DNA of 64,000 nt from Alkalicoccus halolimnae (GCF_008014775.2 NZ_CP144914.1:496001-560000); one strand, 5' to 3'. Shown: positions 17,743-27,073, numbered from the stretch's first letter. Notes: a model not told the origin generated them from the letters alone. A program made the numbers and translations.

Positions 17743-18157
17743 GTTAATGCCTCCTTTTGCTTGTTTTAGAAAATAAATGTCGATTTGCGTCACTGCTTAT
17801 GGATGCTGCATCAATGGGAGTCCTATAATGAAAAATATATTTAAAATGCGTACTTGTAGAATGTTTACAGAGTGCAGTATAGGTTCCACATAAGATGAAA
17901 TATTCCACATATTAGAAATTTAATTAAGTGAAAATGAAAATTAACCCATTTTTTGCATATATTTATGCATGTTATTGCTTGTTTGTGCTGTTAAATAGAT
18001 AATAAAACGTTTACAACAAAAAGTAAACACTTTTTTTGCTTTTTTTATGCTTTTTATTTGCTTGTTTGTGCGTGTTGTCTGATAATATTGCATGTTTTTA
18101 CGTTTTTGCGGTACAATAAGAATGGAATAGTAAAATAAATACAAAGGGTGAAAGCTC
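17743..18157. promoter_or_regulatory. Divergent control region of the mannitol-type operon and its DeoR regulator
   Basis: A 415-bp A+T-rich region between divergent genes. The 14-mer TTGCTTGTTTGTGC occurs exactly twice, at 17975-17988 and 18058-18071 (83 bp apart), the style of DeoR-family direct-repeat operators. ATAAAACGTTTACA at 18002-18015 matches 12 of 14 cre positions, suggesting CcpA control. Promoters for both directions must lie here. Confidence 0.65.
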
Positions 18158-18910
18158 GTGTTGAAACAGGAACGGCAGCAAAAAATATTAAAAATATTAA
18201 ATGAAGAACAAAAAGTGATAGCCAGTGATCTTAGTCAGAGGCTCTCTGTTTCGGAGGATACGATCCGGAGGGATTTAAAAGAGCTCGATCGTAAAGAACT
18301 GATAAAGCGGGTGCACAGTGGGGCATTGAGGGTCGGTCCGCCTGTAGTGGACTTCTATACACGGCAGAATGTCAAAAGTGATATTAAAATGCGTTTAGCT
18401 AATAAAGCTATGGAATTAGTTAAAGATAATATGGTGCTGTTAATAGATGGGGGAACGACCAATTTAAATTTTGTTAATCAACTTCCGAGAACTTATAAGG
18501 GGACAGTCATTACAAACAGCCCGCCGATCGCCATGGATTTGTCGAATCACAATGATGTGGAAGTAATCATGATCGGGGGATCATTGTTTAAAGAATCCAT
18601 GGTCAATCTGGGGATTGAAACGGTGGAATCATTGAATAACATGCGGGCAGATTTATATATCATGGGTATTCATAAAATTGATGCCAACATTGGCATTAGT
18701 CTGCCGAATCTTGCTGAAGCAGCAGTGAAACGAAAGATGGCTGCAGTATCAAATGAAGTATTAAGCATGGTAACGGCTGATAAATTAAACACATTCTCCA
18801 ACCATATTGTTTCACCAGCGAACGTGCTGTCGTATTTAATTACAGAAGATCTTCAACCTGATATTCTGCAGTTATATAAGAGTCAACAGATAGCCGTCAT
18901 GACTGTATAA
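18158..18910 (+). CDS. DeoR/GlpR-family transcriptional regulator
   Basis: The N-terminal winged helix-turn-helix (about residues 4-56) shows ERQQKILKILNEEQKVIASD and SVSEDTIRRDLKELD, the DeoR signature. The C-terminal DeoRC sensor domain shows LLIDGGTTNLNFVNQL and VIMIGGSLF, a fold that binds sugar phosphates. It is divergent from the PTS operon and probably represses it until a phosphorylated intermediate accumulates. This differs from the classical MtlR activator of B. subtilis mannitol genes. GTG 18158 (read as a leucine codon TTG in the next position) is a possible alternative; GGGTGAAAG precedes the start. Confidence 0.88.
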   Translation: MLKQERQQKILKILNEEQKVIASDLSQRLSVSEDTIRRDLKELDRKELIKRVHSGALRVGPPVVDFYTRQNVKSDIKMRLANKAMELVKDNMVLLIDGGTTNLNFVNQLPRTYKGTVITNSPPIAMDLSNHNDVEVIMIGGSLFKESMVNLGIETVESLNNMRADLYIMGIHKIDANIGISLPNLAEAAVKRKMAAVSNEVLSMVTADKLNTFSNHIVSPANVLSYLITEDLQPDILQLYKSQQIAVMTV

Positions 18911-19254
18911 ATATTAAATCCGGATCAGAAAATAAAACCTTCCCCTTTTTCTTACGCCAATTGCAGACTGAAAAGGCCATCGCAGCTCCCGGAGGAAATG
19001 TACATAAAAAACTTATTTAATTTGGTTTTTTCCCAACGTCTATACAAATAAAGGTTACCCAACCGACGGGCCGATAAATGGCAGTACCAAGAAGGAAAAG
19101 ACAAGCAGGGCACCTAATCAAGCAGCTGAAATGTATGGTGTGAAAGGTGGGGCCAGTTGACCCGCCGGCCGAAGCAGCAAGATTAACAGGGGAGGCCTGG
19201 CAAGAGCAGCTTGAAGATTGGAAAGCTAATATAGAATCTATTACTATCAATTAA
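18911..19254 (+). pseudogene. Decayed coding sequence of unknown family
   Basis: Between 19030 and 19254 two frames read like protein: YTNKGYPTDGPINGSTKKEK ... QAAEMYGVKGGAS to about 19168, then, one frame over, PVDPPAEAARLTGEAWQEQL ... NIESITIN to a stop at 19254. The change of frame at about 19160 suggests a single frameshifted gene whose start is lost. I do not recognise the family. Terminator T4 starts directly at its end. Confidence 0.35.
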
Positions 19255-19297
19255 GGGGCTGCCCCGTCGATATCATCGACGGGGCAGCCCCTTATAA
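19255..19297 (+). terminator. Terminator-like hairpin, GTCGATA family copy T4
   Basis: GGGGCTGCCCCGTCGAT at 19255-19271 pairs perfectly over 17 bp with 19275-19291 around the loop ATC. It is the most perfect member of the four related hairpins. The T-tract is weak (TTATAAT). Confidence 0.75.
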
Positions 19298-19461
19298 TGT
19301 GAAAAAGGAAAGAAGAATAATGGTGAAAAAAGCAAGAAAGCGGGAAGGGAGGGAATAAGATTTTTAAAAAGAGCGTTCTTGAGATGATTTAGCAGTCACA
19401 ATTATAAAAGCAGGATATGGGTTAACGCCATTCCATTTCCTAAAAGCAACGCTGTATATGA

Positions 19462-19556
19462 AATAAAGAACGAGAGGTTGATTATCTATTATTCGCGGGT
19501 CGGGAATACAGAAGTCGTTGCGAAAGAAATACACCGGCTGACAAAAAGAAAGAACT
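19462..19556 (+). pseudogene. N-terminal fragment of a flavodoxin-like protein
   Basis: The frame ERLIIYYSRVGNTEVVAKEI HRLTKRKN then stop begins like a flavodoxin (YYSRTGNT is the FMN phosphate loop) but breaks off after about 30 codons. There is no ribosome site or start codon in place, so it is a remnant. Confidence 0.5.
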
Positions 19557-19764
19557 AATTTTCGACGGCAATTGACAATACCCTGTATGCCCCGTACTAT
19601 TTTATTCAGTTGGAATTTTCTGAATTCATTATTGAAAATTAGTTCACTTCAGAGAAATTCCACGAACTTTTGTTCCTTTATGAATAGGGCCAATAGAGGG
19701 ACTCTGCTGGCAGGAGATTGAGAAATTCTGTCAGACATTATTTTTTTGAAAGGGTGTGCGAAAC
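19557..19764. other. Leader of the LTD/PLD gene
   Basis: No gene. A GAAAGGG ribosome site closes the region. No clear promoter was identified. Confidence 0.3.
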
Positions 19765-21735
19765 ATGGGAACAAGTATATGGAGAAAAGCGGTGCTGGCT
19801 GTTCTGGCTGCCGCAGTTATGATCCCCGGATTGCCTGAAAGCGAAACGCTTGCCGCAGAGTCCCCGGTCGTCGTAAATGAAATCGCCTGGATGGGAACGA
19901 CCGAAAGTTACACGAATGAGTGGATGGAGCTTTACAATCCAGGGACAGAAGCTGTATCGCTGGATGGATGGACGCTTGAATCGCAGGATGGAACGCCTGC
20001 TGTTGAACTGGAAGGGAGCATTGAAGCAGGAGGGTATTATCTGCTCGAGCGAACCGATGATGATTCCGTTCCGGAGAAAGAAGCCGATCTGATTTACACC
20101 GGGAATCTCGGCAATGACGGAGAATACATAGAACTGCGTTCAAGCACAGGGGAGCTTCAGGATGAAGTGGATGACTGGCACGCCGGAGATAATTCGTCGA
20201 AAGCTGCGATGGCTCGTGTGGATGCACAAAAGCCGGGGACTGATCGGGACAACTGGAAGGATGCAGAAGCGGAATATACCGGAGGGACGGGAACGCCTGG
20301 TAGTGAGAACACTGTAAGTCCGGCAGAAGATGCAGAGCAGGTCAACTGCACGGACACGACCGAAACAGTCAATCAGGTATCGGAGGAACTGGGCGCCATC
20401 AACGTCTATTTCAACAAGTGTGCAGATACGTCTTTTGCAGCGGATGAGAATGAAGCTAATTACAATGTAAATCTGGAAGAGCGGCTGATCAAACGGCTGA
20501 ATGAAGCAGAGACGTCGATCGACCTGCAGGCATATGAAATCAATCTGCCGGGAATTATCGATACGCTTCAGTCGCGAGCTGCGGACGGGATTGATGTCCG
20601 GGTGGTTGCGGATGCCAAGGATGCAGAAGATCCTCATTATGAAGAACGTTATCAGACGATGCGGCTGCTGCTGGAGCAGCTCGTTCGCGGAGAAGATGGA
20701 GAAATTGGGACGGATGACGATGTTCACGTATTTTCCGAATCACCGATGTTTGCAGTAGAAGACAGTTCCCTCAGGTCAGAATATGACTTGCCGGCAGTCA
20801 CTGATATAGGAGAAGTGACCGTTGATGTTGGTAATGGGGAAGAAACGGGGCGCATGTTTGTGGAAGGCGAAGCAAAAGCGGAAGATTCCTATTACAGTGT
20901 CGGAACCCAGATGCATAACAAATTTGCTGTCGTCGACGAGGAGTGGGTATTTACCGGCAGCTGGAATTTTACTGTTACCGGTTTATACGGTACGGAAGAA
21001 AATATGGAAAACGGTGTTCTGGAGGGAAACCAGCAGCATGTGGTGGAAATCCGCTGGCCGGAACTTGCTGAGGTATATACAACAGAATTTAATGAGATGT
21101 GGGGAGGTGCCGGTATGACGCCGGACCCAGAGGCGTCAAACTTTAACACACGCAAAGAGGACAATACCGTGCACCAGATTGATGTAGACGGTGTGGAAGT
21201 CCAGAGTTATTTTTCTCCCTCGGATAATGCGGTCGGGGAAATGACGCAGTATGTAAAGGAAGAGGCAGATCACAGTGCTCTGTTTACCATTTTTGCCTGG
21301 AGTGATCAGGCACTGGTGGATGAATTGAAGTACAAATGGGAAAACTCCTACGAGGATAATGTCGGAGAACAGACCGGGTTTGATGTTAAAGGAGTGTACG
21401 ACTCCAGCTTCTGGAACCAGTGGTGGTCTGCAAGTATCGAAATGCGCGGTGAGGAAGCCTCACAGGAGAGCGAAAACAATCCAAATATCCGCTGGGCTAA
21501 TGCTGCGCCGGTGTATAAAGACAACGAAAGCCGGAAGCTTCACAGCAAAACGATGGTGATTGATGCGGATACAGCGAGTGATCCAACAGTCATTATGGGA
21601 GCAACGAACTGGAGTAATAACGGGAACAGCGTGAATGACGAGAACATGCTCTTTATTCATGATGAAGCCATTGCGAATCAGTTTGTTCAGGAAATGAACG
21701 CCCGCTATATTGATGCAGGCGGAAGTATTCAATAG
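19765..21735 (+). CDS. Secreted lamin-tail / phospholipase D-like protein
   Basis: A signal peptide (basic start, hydrophobic core AVLAVLAAAVMIPGL, cleavage near LAAES) precedes a lamin-tail domain (about 35-145: VVNEIAWMG, NEWMELYNPG, LDGWTLES). Two PLD half-domains follow, with HxK motifs QMHNKFAVVDEEWVFTGSWN (about H383, K385) and KLHSKTMVIDAD with GATNWSNNG (about H593, K595). PLD-fold proteins cut phosphodiesters in lipids or DNA; an extracellular nuclease or phospholipase is likely. The mature protein is very acidic, as in secreted proteins of halophiles. ATG 19765 lies 10 bases after GAAAGGG; a GTG at 19756 is possible. Monocistronic. Confidence 0.88.
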   Translation: MGTSIWRKAVLAVLAAAVMIPGLPESETLAAESPVVVNEIAWMGTTESYTNEWMELYNPGTEAVSLDGWTLESQDGTPAVELEGSIEAGGYYLLERTDDDSVPEKEADLIYTGNLGNDGEYIELRSSTGELQDEVDDWHAGDNSSKAAMARVDAQKPGTDRDNWKDAEAEYTGGTGTPGSENTVSPAEDAEQVNCTDTTETVNQVSEELGAINVYFNKCADTSFAADENEANYNVNLEERLIKRLNEAETSIDLQAYEINLPGIIDTLQSRAADGIDVRVVADAKDAEDPHYEERYQTMRLLLEQLVRGEDGEIGTDDDVHVFSESPMFAVEDSSLRSEYDLPAVTDIGEVTVDVGNGEETGRMFVEGEAKAEDSYYSVGTQMHNKFAVVDEEWVFTGSWNFTVTGLYGTEENMENGVLEGNQQHVVEIRWPELAEVYTTEFNEMWGGAGMTPDPEASNFNTRKEDNTVHQIDVDGVEVQSYFSPSDNAVGEMTQYVKEEADHSALFTIFAWSDQALVDELKYKWENSYEDNVGEQTGFDVKGVYDSSFWNQWWSASIEMRGEEASQESENNPNIRWANAAPVYKDNESRKLHSKTMVIDADTASDPTVIMGATNWSNNGNSVNDENMLFIHDEAIANQFVQEMNARYIDAGGSIQ

Positions 21736-22302
21736 CGCTGTACGAATCGACGGGGAGGCCGGTGTCTTTAGTGCCGAAAAGAGAAAGGGACTGCGGTAGA
21801 TTGATACATCAATATAGGAAAAGGGAAGCGGTAATAATTGATTCTATGTGATGTCGATAAACCTGCTTGCCGGTTTTCTATTTTCCACTCTTTTGGTTGA
21901 AGGATATCAAGTTGTGCTTCCAGTGTTTTGGCTTCCTTCAAACGAATTGGTTCTAAGGATGTGAAGTACAAACCTAGAATTGTATTTCAATACAGGTTCT
22001 GAGGAAAAAGGAACAACTAATTGGCAGAAAAAAAGTCCTCTTCACCAGCAACACTGTTATGGCCTCTGTTTTTTATGTCAACAAAGGCCGGCAACTATTA
22101 TTGGTGGAGAGGTGTGCTTTGTAAAAAACTGTTCTAATTAATTATCTTTCATATAATTGAACTTAATATTTATAAAGACAGAATGTATGGCCTCGAAAGC
22201 AGTCTTCACTATCGAAGAAAAAGGGTGTTAGCCTTTTTAACAGCAGACCAAACTTGCAGGAAGAACAAAAAATAGGACAGGCAGCTGCAGGGTACATGAG
22301 GC
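21736..22302. other. Gene-free stretch
   Basis: No supportable gene or RNA. Short frames lack ribosome sites and homology. The right end merges into repeat B1. Confidence 0.35.
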
Positions 22303-22431
22303 GGATCCGAGGCGATCAAGAACGAGACGAAAATCCATTCCGTTCGGCAAAAGGGAGGACGGAATTAACTTAGACCGGCCCTGCGCCTCCCATGGAAACG
22401 AAGGCGCACGCTTATTTTATTTTCAAAGCAG
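22303..22431 (+). repeat. Dispersed repeat, family B copy 1
   Basis: Diverged copy with GATCCGAGGCGATCAAGAACGA, AAATCCATTCCGT, ACGGAATTAACTTAGACCGG, CCATGGAAACGAAGGCGCAC and the tail TTATTTTCAAAGCAGC. The central arms ATTCCGT (22337-22343) and ACGGAAT (22359-22365) pair perfectly. Confidence 0.75.
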
Positions 22432-22469
22432 CCTAATGAAAAGAGCAAAAATGGAGCAGCATTTAATAT

Positions 22470-24056
22470 TTATTTAGTCTGCCTGAGAACTTCCGCCTCT
22501 TTTGATATTTGTTTCTTTTCTGCAATTGTTATAACCCCTTGTTGAATGGCCATTTTTTTAGCTGTCTGCGGGGCAAGCCAAAGTGTGGGAAGTAAAATTA
22601 ATGATACAGGAACAGCGGTAACTACAATAAAAGATTGAATTGCATTTACGCTTCCTTCACCGATAAAAAGAAGACTGGCAGCGACTGCACCCATCGTGAC
22701 GGCCCAGAACACTCGAACGTAAGGGTGGGGGTCATTGTTCCCGCTTACCACTAGAGAAATGGTATAGGACATTGAATCCGTAGTCGTTACTACAAACAGA
22801 ATTGTAACAATTAAAAAACAGAAAGCAATGAATGTACCCAGAGGCAGCTGTTGGACGATTGCAATCATGGAGGCAGGCAGCCCCGATTCAAAAAGAGCAT
22901 TAGAAACAGAGCCTGGATTATTTATTTCGTAAAAAATACCGGACCCGCCGACAATTGTAAACCAAAAATTTGTTACAAGCGGGGCGATTATTGCAATAGC
23001 CAGTATTAATTGTCTAATGGTTCTTCCACGAGAGATTCTTGTGATAAAAATAGCCATCATCGGTCCATACCCCAAAAACCAGCCCCAGAAAAAGACGGTC
23101 CATAACCCGAGCCATTCGCCATCTCCTCGAAAGGTAGTCATTCTTGCAAAATCTTGAACGTAAAAACCGAAGGAAGAAATAAATGAATTAATAATAAATC
23201 CACCAGGTCCGATAAGTAGAATAAATATAATAAGACCGATCGTAAACCAAACATTATACCGGCTTAGAATTTGTATTCCGCGGTGTATTCCAGTTACAGC
23301 GGAAATCGAGGCGATAACCACCAAACCAATCACAATGGCCAGCTGAATTGGAAATTCATTAGGAATTCCCAGTAATGTTTCAAATCCGTAGCCGGCCTGT
23401 AGTCCCAAGAATCCAATTGGTCCAATTGTACCAGCTGCTACAGCAACAACGGAACAAACATCGACAGTTGTTCCCAGCGGGCTGTTTCTGGCAATCTTTT
23501 CTCCGAAAATCGGATAAAGAAGGGATCGTGGTTTCAGCGGCATGCCTTTTTGGTAATGAGCATACATTAAAACAATTGTACTTAGTGTACCCAGGATGGC
23601 CCAGGCAAGAAATCCCCAGTGCAAAAAGCTTTGTGCTAAAGCAGGGGAAGCTGCTTCTGGTGATCCGCTCTCTATTCCTGAAAAAATCGGCGGAAGCTCC
23701 ATAAAATGATATATTGGCTCCGCTGCTGCCCAGAAAACCCCGCCACCGGCTAACAGTGTACACATGATAATGGAAATCCATTTAAAGTTACTGAATTCCG
23801 GTCTCTCCATTTCTCCCAGTTTTACTTTTCCATACTTTGAAAAAGCTAAATAAAGAGCAACTAGAAAGGTACCTAATAAAAGCATCTGCCAAAAAGCTCC
23901 AAAATACGTAACGGCCCATCCGAATGTCACATTCACAAAATGACTAACACCTTCAGCGTTCAGAATTGAAAAGAATACAAAAACTAAAAGAATTCCTCCG
24001 CTTATGATGACGACAGGCCAGTCATTTTCTCCTAATGCGGGAGTTTTTTTAAGCAT
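22470..24056 (-). CDS. BCCT-family transporter
   Basis: A 528-residue, twelve-helix secondary transporter of the betaine/carnitine/choline family. The family's aromatic core appears as LAGGGVFWAAAEPIYHFMELPP and later FFWGWFLGYGPMMAIFITRISRGRTI (helix 8, the quaternary-ammonium box). There is no long charged C-terminal tail of the osmosensing BetP type, which suits uptake for catabolism. It is the last gene of a six-gene leftward operon, 43 bases after the IclR gene, with AAAGAAGG before ATG. The substrate is inferred to be a quaternary amine or similar zwitterion. Confidence 0.92.
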   Translation of the reverse strand: MLKKTPALGENDWPVVIISGGILLVFVFFSILNAEGVSHFVNVTFGWAVTYFGAFWQMLLLGTFLVALYLAFSKYGKVKLGEMERPEFSNFKWISIIMCTLLAGGGVFWAAAEPIYHFMELPPIFSGIESGSPEAASPALAQSFLHWGFLAWAILGTLSTIVLMYAHYQKGMPLKPRSLLYPIFGEKIARNSPLGTTVDVCSVVAVAAGTIGPIGFLGLQAGYGFETLLGIPNEFPIQLAIVIGLVVIASISAVTGIHRGIQILSRYNVWFTIGLIIFILLIGPGGFIINSFISSFGFYVQDFARMTTFRGDGEWLGLWTVFFWGWFLGYGPMMAIFITRISRGRTIRQLILAIAIIAPLVTNFWFTIVGGSGIFYEINNPGSVSNALFESGLPASMIAIVQQLPLGTFIAFCFLIVTILFVVTTTDSMSYTISLVVSGNNDPHPYVRVFWAVTMGAVAASLLFIGEGSVNAIQSFIVVTAVPVSLILLPTLWLAPQTAKKMAIQQGVITIAEKKQISKEAEVLRQTK

Positions 24057-24099
24057 TATATACCTTCTTTCCTGTCTTAATTGTCACTTTTTTTCATCG

Positions 24100-24834
24100 C
24101 TACATATCCTTTGTAATCTGCTTCGTGACTTCAAGCAGCTTTGGAATATGAGCAGTCATCGTGTCTTTATTCCATCGAAACATCGGTCCTGATATAGAAA
24201 CTGCCCCAATCACTCTCTGCTGCCGATCAAAAACAGGAGCTGACAAAGCAGCAACATTTTTATTAATTTCCTCTTCGTTTAATGCGTAGCCAGTTTGCTT
24301 CGTCAACGAAAGACGCCACTCTACTTCTTCTCTTTCATTTTCCGGGAGATTTTTAATTATCTGTTCTTTTCTACCTTTCGACATAAAAGCCAGAATGGCG
24401 CGGCCGGTTGCTCCTTTGTAAAGAGGGAGACGTTTGCCTATGCCAACAGATCGGCGTATTTCCTGTTTACTCTCAATTTCTATAGCGCATATTCTGACCG
24501 GTCCTTTAGGAACATAAAATCCTACTGTTTCGCCTGTTATTTCTCTTAATTCCTCCAGTACAGGTTCAATAACAGAGGCAACAGGCAGATCGGTTAAAAT
24601 TTTATTGGCATAATCTAAAAAGAGTGTTCCTAACGAATATTTTTTCGTCTGGGGGTCCTGAAAAACCATATTTTCCATTTTAAGAGTTGATAATAAACGA
24701 TGAACGATCGTAGTAGAAAAACCAAGGGCGTTACTAATATCATTAACGCCCTTGGGACCTTGTGATTCATTTAAATAATTTAAAAGTTGAATTGCTTTTA
24801 ACACAGTTGAAGACGTTGTTGTATTTCCGCTCAT
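24100..24834 (-). CDS. IclR-family transcriptional regulator
   Basis: The N-terminal winged HTH (about 8-65: VLKAIQLLNYLNESQGPKGV, ISNALGFSTTIVHRLLSTL) is followed by the IclR effector-binding domain (ETVGFYVPKGPVRICAIEIE, GATGRAILAFM, SAPVFDRQQRVIGAVSISGP). Its 244 residues are normal for the family. It lies inside the operon between the aldehyde dehydrogenase (57-base gap) and the transporter, so it probably controls its own operon in response to a pathway intermediate. A TTCC/GGAA palindrome upstream of the first gene is a candidate operator. Confidence 0.92.
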   Translation of the reverse strand: MSGNTTTSSTVLKAIQLLNYLNESQGPKGVNDISNALGFSTTIVHRLLSTLKMENMVFQDPQTKKYSLGTLFLDYANKILTDLPVASVIEPVLEELREITGETVGFYVPKGPVRICAIEIESKQEIRRSVGIGKRLPLYKGATGRAILAFMSKGRKEQIIKNLPENEREEVEWRLSLTKQTGYALNEEEINKNVAALSAPVFDRQQRVIGAVSISGPMFRWNKDTMTAHIPKLLEVTKQITKDM

Positions 24835-24891
24835 TCTAATCCTCTCCCTGCCGTTTGATTGTTTTCTATTTTAACACAGGGAGATTTTCAA

Positions 24892-26361
24892 TTAATCCGT
24901 CTTAATATAACGGGTTTTATACTGGTTATAGAAATCAAGCGCTTCTCTTCCAAGTTCTTTAAACGTGCCAAGACCTGAAGATTTATACCCTCCAAACGGA
25001 GCTTGGAAAAACGTTCCCGTAGTAGGCATATTTGCTTTTACAAGTCCTGCTTCAATATCGTTAAAGGCCTGAGTCATATAGTCAATATTTTTAGTGCAGA
25101 TGGAGGCTGTCAATCCATAATCTGTGGCATTGGCCAATTGAATTGCTTCATCAATTGAGGAGGCTTCGAAAACAGCAATGACCGGACCGAATACTTCTTC
25201 TTGAGCAATTCTCATCTGATGGTTGACTTGATCAATTACAGTAGGGGAGACGTAAAACCCGTCTGCATAATCTCCTTCTGTCAGTGCTTTCCCGCCGGTT
25301 ACTATTTTAGCACCTTCTTTTTCAGCACTTTTTATCAGGTCGAACGTAGAGTCTAATTCCTGCTGATTGACCTGCGGCCCCATGGTCACACCGTCTTCGA
25401 GCCCGTTACCGACCGAGATTTTTTCTGTTTCTTCAATTAATTTTCGCAGAAATTCTTTCTTCACCTTTTCATGGACAATGACCCGTCCAGTCGCCGTGCA
25501 GGCTTGACCAGCCTGGCCAAATCCTCCTTTAACAGCGAGGTCGACAGCCTCATCCAGATTAGCATCTTCCATGACGAGCAGTGGATTCTTTCCGCCCATC
25601 TCGAGGTGAACCCGCTTCATCTGTCTGCCCGCTGCTTCATGAATTTTTGCCCCTACCTGGTTGGATCCTGTGAAGGAAACAGCGTTGACTTTGTCGCTCT
25701 CAATAATGGATGATACTTTGTTTCCTGGAATAATCAGATGGTTGATCACTCCTCCCGGGATACCTGCTTCCTCAAACACTTCCATTAATTTTGTCGCAGT
25801 GACAGGAGTCTCTGAAGATGTTTTTAATAGAACAGTATTGCCGCTCACAAGAGCTGGTGCTGACTTCCAGCATGGAATCGAAAGCGGGAAATTCCATGGT
25901 GTGACGGCCAGAATAACCCCTAGAGGTTCTGGTTTTGTTTCAATTTGAATGTTAGGCATATCAGAGGCGATGATTTTGCCTGTTAATCTTCTGCCTTCTC
26001 CACCATAAAAATTCAAAATTCCTGCTGAGAACTCCACTTCTTTCATAGCTTCTGCATACGTTTTGCCCATTTCTCTTACAATGGAAATAGCAAACTCCTG
26101 CTTTCGTTCTAAAAGTATAGACGCTGCTTTTTCCAAATAAGCACCCCGCTGCGGAGGAGCCGTTTTCTTCCAGCTGAGAGAAGCTTCATGAGCGGAGTCG
26201 ATCGCATACCCGACGTCTTCATCACTTCCTTGTCCTGTATAAGAAATAACCTCTTTTGTAGCAGGGTTGATCACGGCATCCGGGGCACTTTCTGGAGAGA
26301 TCCATTCCCCGTTAATAAATTGATTAAGTATTTCCTGTGTTTGAATGACAGACATGTTCAT
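24892..26361 (-). CDS. NAD(P)-dependent aldehyde dehydrogenase
   Basis: A class I-type ALDH of 489 residues oxidising an aldehyde to the acid. The catalytic residues are visible: N157 in TPWNFPLS, E254 in LEMGGKNP, C288 in GQAGQACTATGR. The sequence style resembles semialdehyde dehydrogenases (for example 2,5-dioxovalerate or betaine-aldehyde types), but the substrate is not determined. ATG 26361 follows GGGAGGAG by 2-3 bases and a second ATG two codons on is better spaced; the upstream in-frame start at 26439 lies inside the preceding gene. It is 13 bases after the 231-residue protein gene. Confidence 0.92.
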   Translation of the reverse strand: MNMSVIQTQEILNQFINGEWISPESAPDAVINPATKEVISYTGQGSDEDVGYAIDSAHEASLSWKKTAPPQRGAYLEKAASILLERKQEFAISIVREMGKTYAEAMKEVEFSAGILNFYGGEGRRLTGKIIASDMPNIQIETKPEPLGVILAVTPWNFPLSIPCWKSAPALVSGNTVLLKTSSETPVTATKLMEVFEEAGIPGGVINHLIIPGNKVSSIIESDKVNAVSFTGSNQVGAKIHEAAGRQMKRVHLEMGGKNPLLVMEDANLDEAVDLAVKGGFGQAGQACTATGRVIVHEKVKKEFLRKLIEETEKISVGNGLEDGVTMGPQVNQQELDSTFDLIKSAEKEGAKIVTGGKALTEGDYADGFYVSPTVIDQVNHQMRIAQEEVFGPVIAVFEASSIDEAIQLANATDYGLTASICTKNIDYMTQAFNDIEAGLVKANMPTTGTFFQAPFGGYKSSGLGTFKELGREALDFYNQYKTRYIKTD

Positions 26362-26374
26362 TTCTCCTCCCTTT

Positions 26375-27070
26375 TTATACGAGTGCTTGTTTTCCTTTTT
26401 CATCAAGTACCTTCCATAACCACTTATCGACATAGACACCTTTATTTTTCAATCTGGCTTCTTTGATTTTGATATCCTTGGAAGTTAAAAAATAAGCAGA
26501 GGTCTTGTTGTTAAGCACCTTAATTCTACTTTTCGTTTCCTGATTATTTTTTGAAATGTTAAAAAGGCAGGATATTCCTTTCTCAAACAGAAGTTGATTT
26601 ACTTCAGAAAGCTTTAAAGTAAAAGCAAAGATTTCGTCTTCGTTTAAAGCGGTCATTACATGAACATTCGGATAGTCAGCCGGAATATAAATTTCTGCCT
26701 GACATCCTCTTTTAGCAGCCCGTCTGACGTTTTCCATCATAGATAAAGCAGGAAGGCATCTCGTTAAAGCGATCGGTTCTCCCTGAATCGAAGGCTGCTT
26801 ACATAAAATTTCGTCAAAGATTAATCTTGAGATAATAAGACCGCTGTTCCTGTTTCCATCAATACACGTATTTCTTTGAATATAAATGCTCGGATACTCA
26901 GATTGTTCGAGTCTGGGCAGATGTGCATATAAATCTTTGAGTCCGCCCAGCCCCATGGCTTCCCCCCAGGCTACAAGCTCTGCTCCATCGTCGATACAGC
27001 CTGAAGGAACAAGACAAGCTTCCAGCACCTTCTTCACATGTGAAGTGAGCTCAGGATAAGTTACCCACAT
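26375..27070 (-). CDS. Unknown conserved-looking protein, 231 aa
   Basis: I do not firmly recognise this protein. The N-terminal part (YPELTSHVKKVLEACLVPSG, GAELVAWGEAMGLGGLKDL) has the helical pattern seen at the start of DUF3726 proteins and, more loosely, Ldh2-type dehydrogenases. There is no signal peptide or membrane segment. AAGGGGGG, inside the end of the dipeptidase gene, serves as its ribosome site, so translation is coupled. Its place between an M19 dipeptidase and an aldehyde dehydrogenase suggests a catabolic role, possibly as a subunit or accessory protein. The C-terminal 60 residues are basic. Confidence 0.75.
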   Translation of the reverse strand: MWVTYPELTSHVKKVLEACLVPSGCIDDGAELVAWGEAMGLGGLKDLYAHLPRLEQSEYPSIYIQRNTCIDGNRNSGLIISRLIFDEILCKQPSIQGEPIALTRCLPALSMMENVRRAAKRGCQAEIYIPADYPNVHVMTALNEDEIFAFTLKLSEVNQLLFEKGISCLFNISKNNQETKSRIKVLNNKTSAYFLTSKDIKIKEARLKNKGVYVDKWLWKVLDEKGKQALV

Positions 27071-27073
27071 GAT

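Noticed and set aside
19080..19145. MAVPRRKR... start resembling ribosomal protein L32
   Set aside because: Similarity ends after a few residues and the CxxC zinc pairs are absent; chance.
22470..24056. Osmoprotectant uptake as the role of the BCCT transporter
   Set aside because: No charged osmosensing tail and its place in a catabolic operon with IclR favour uptake for degradation, though osmotic use is not excluded.
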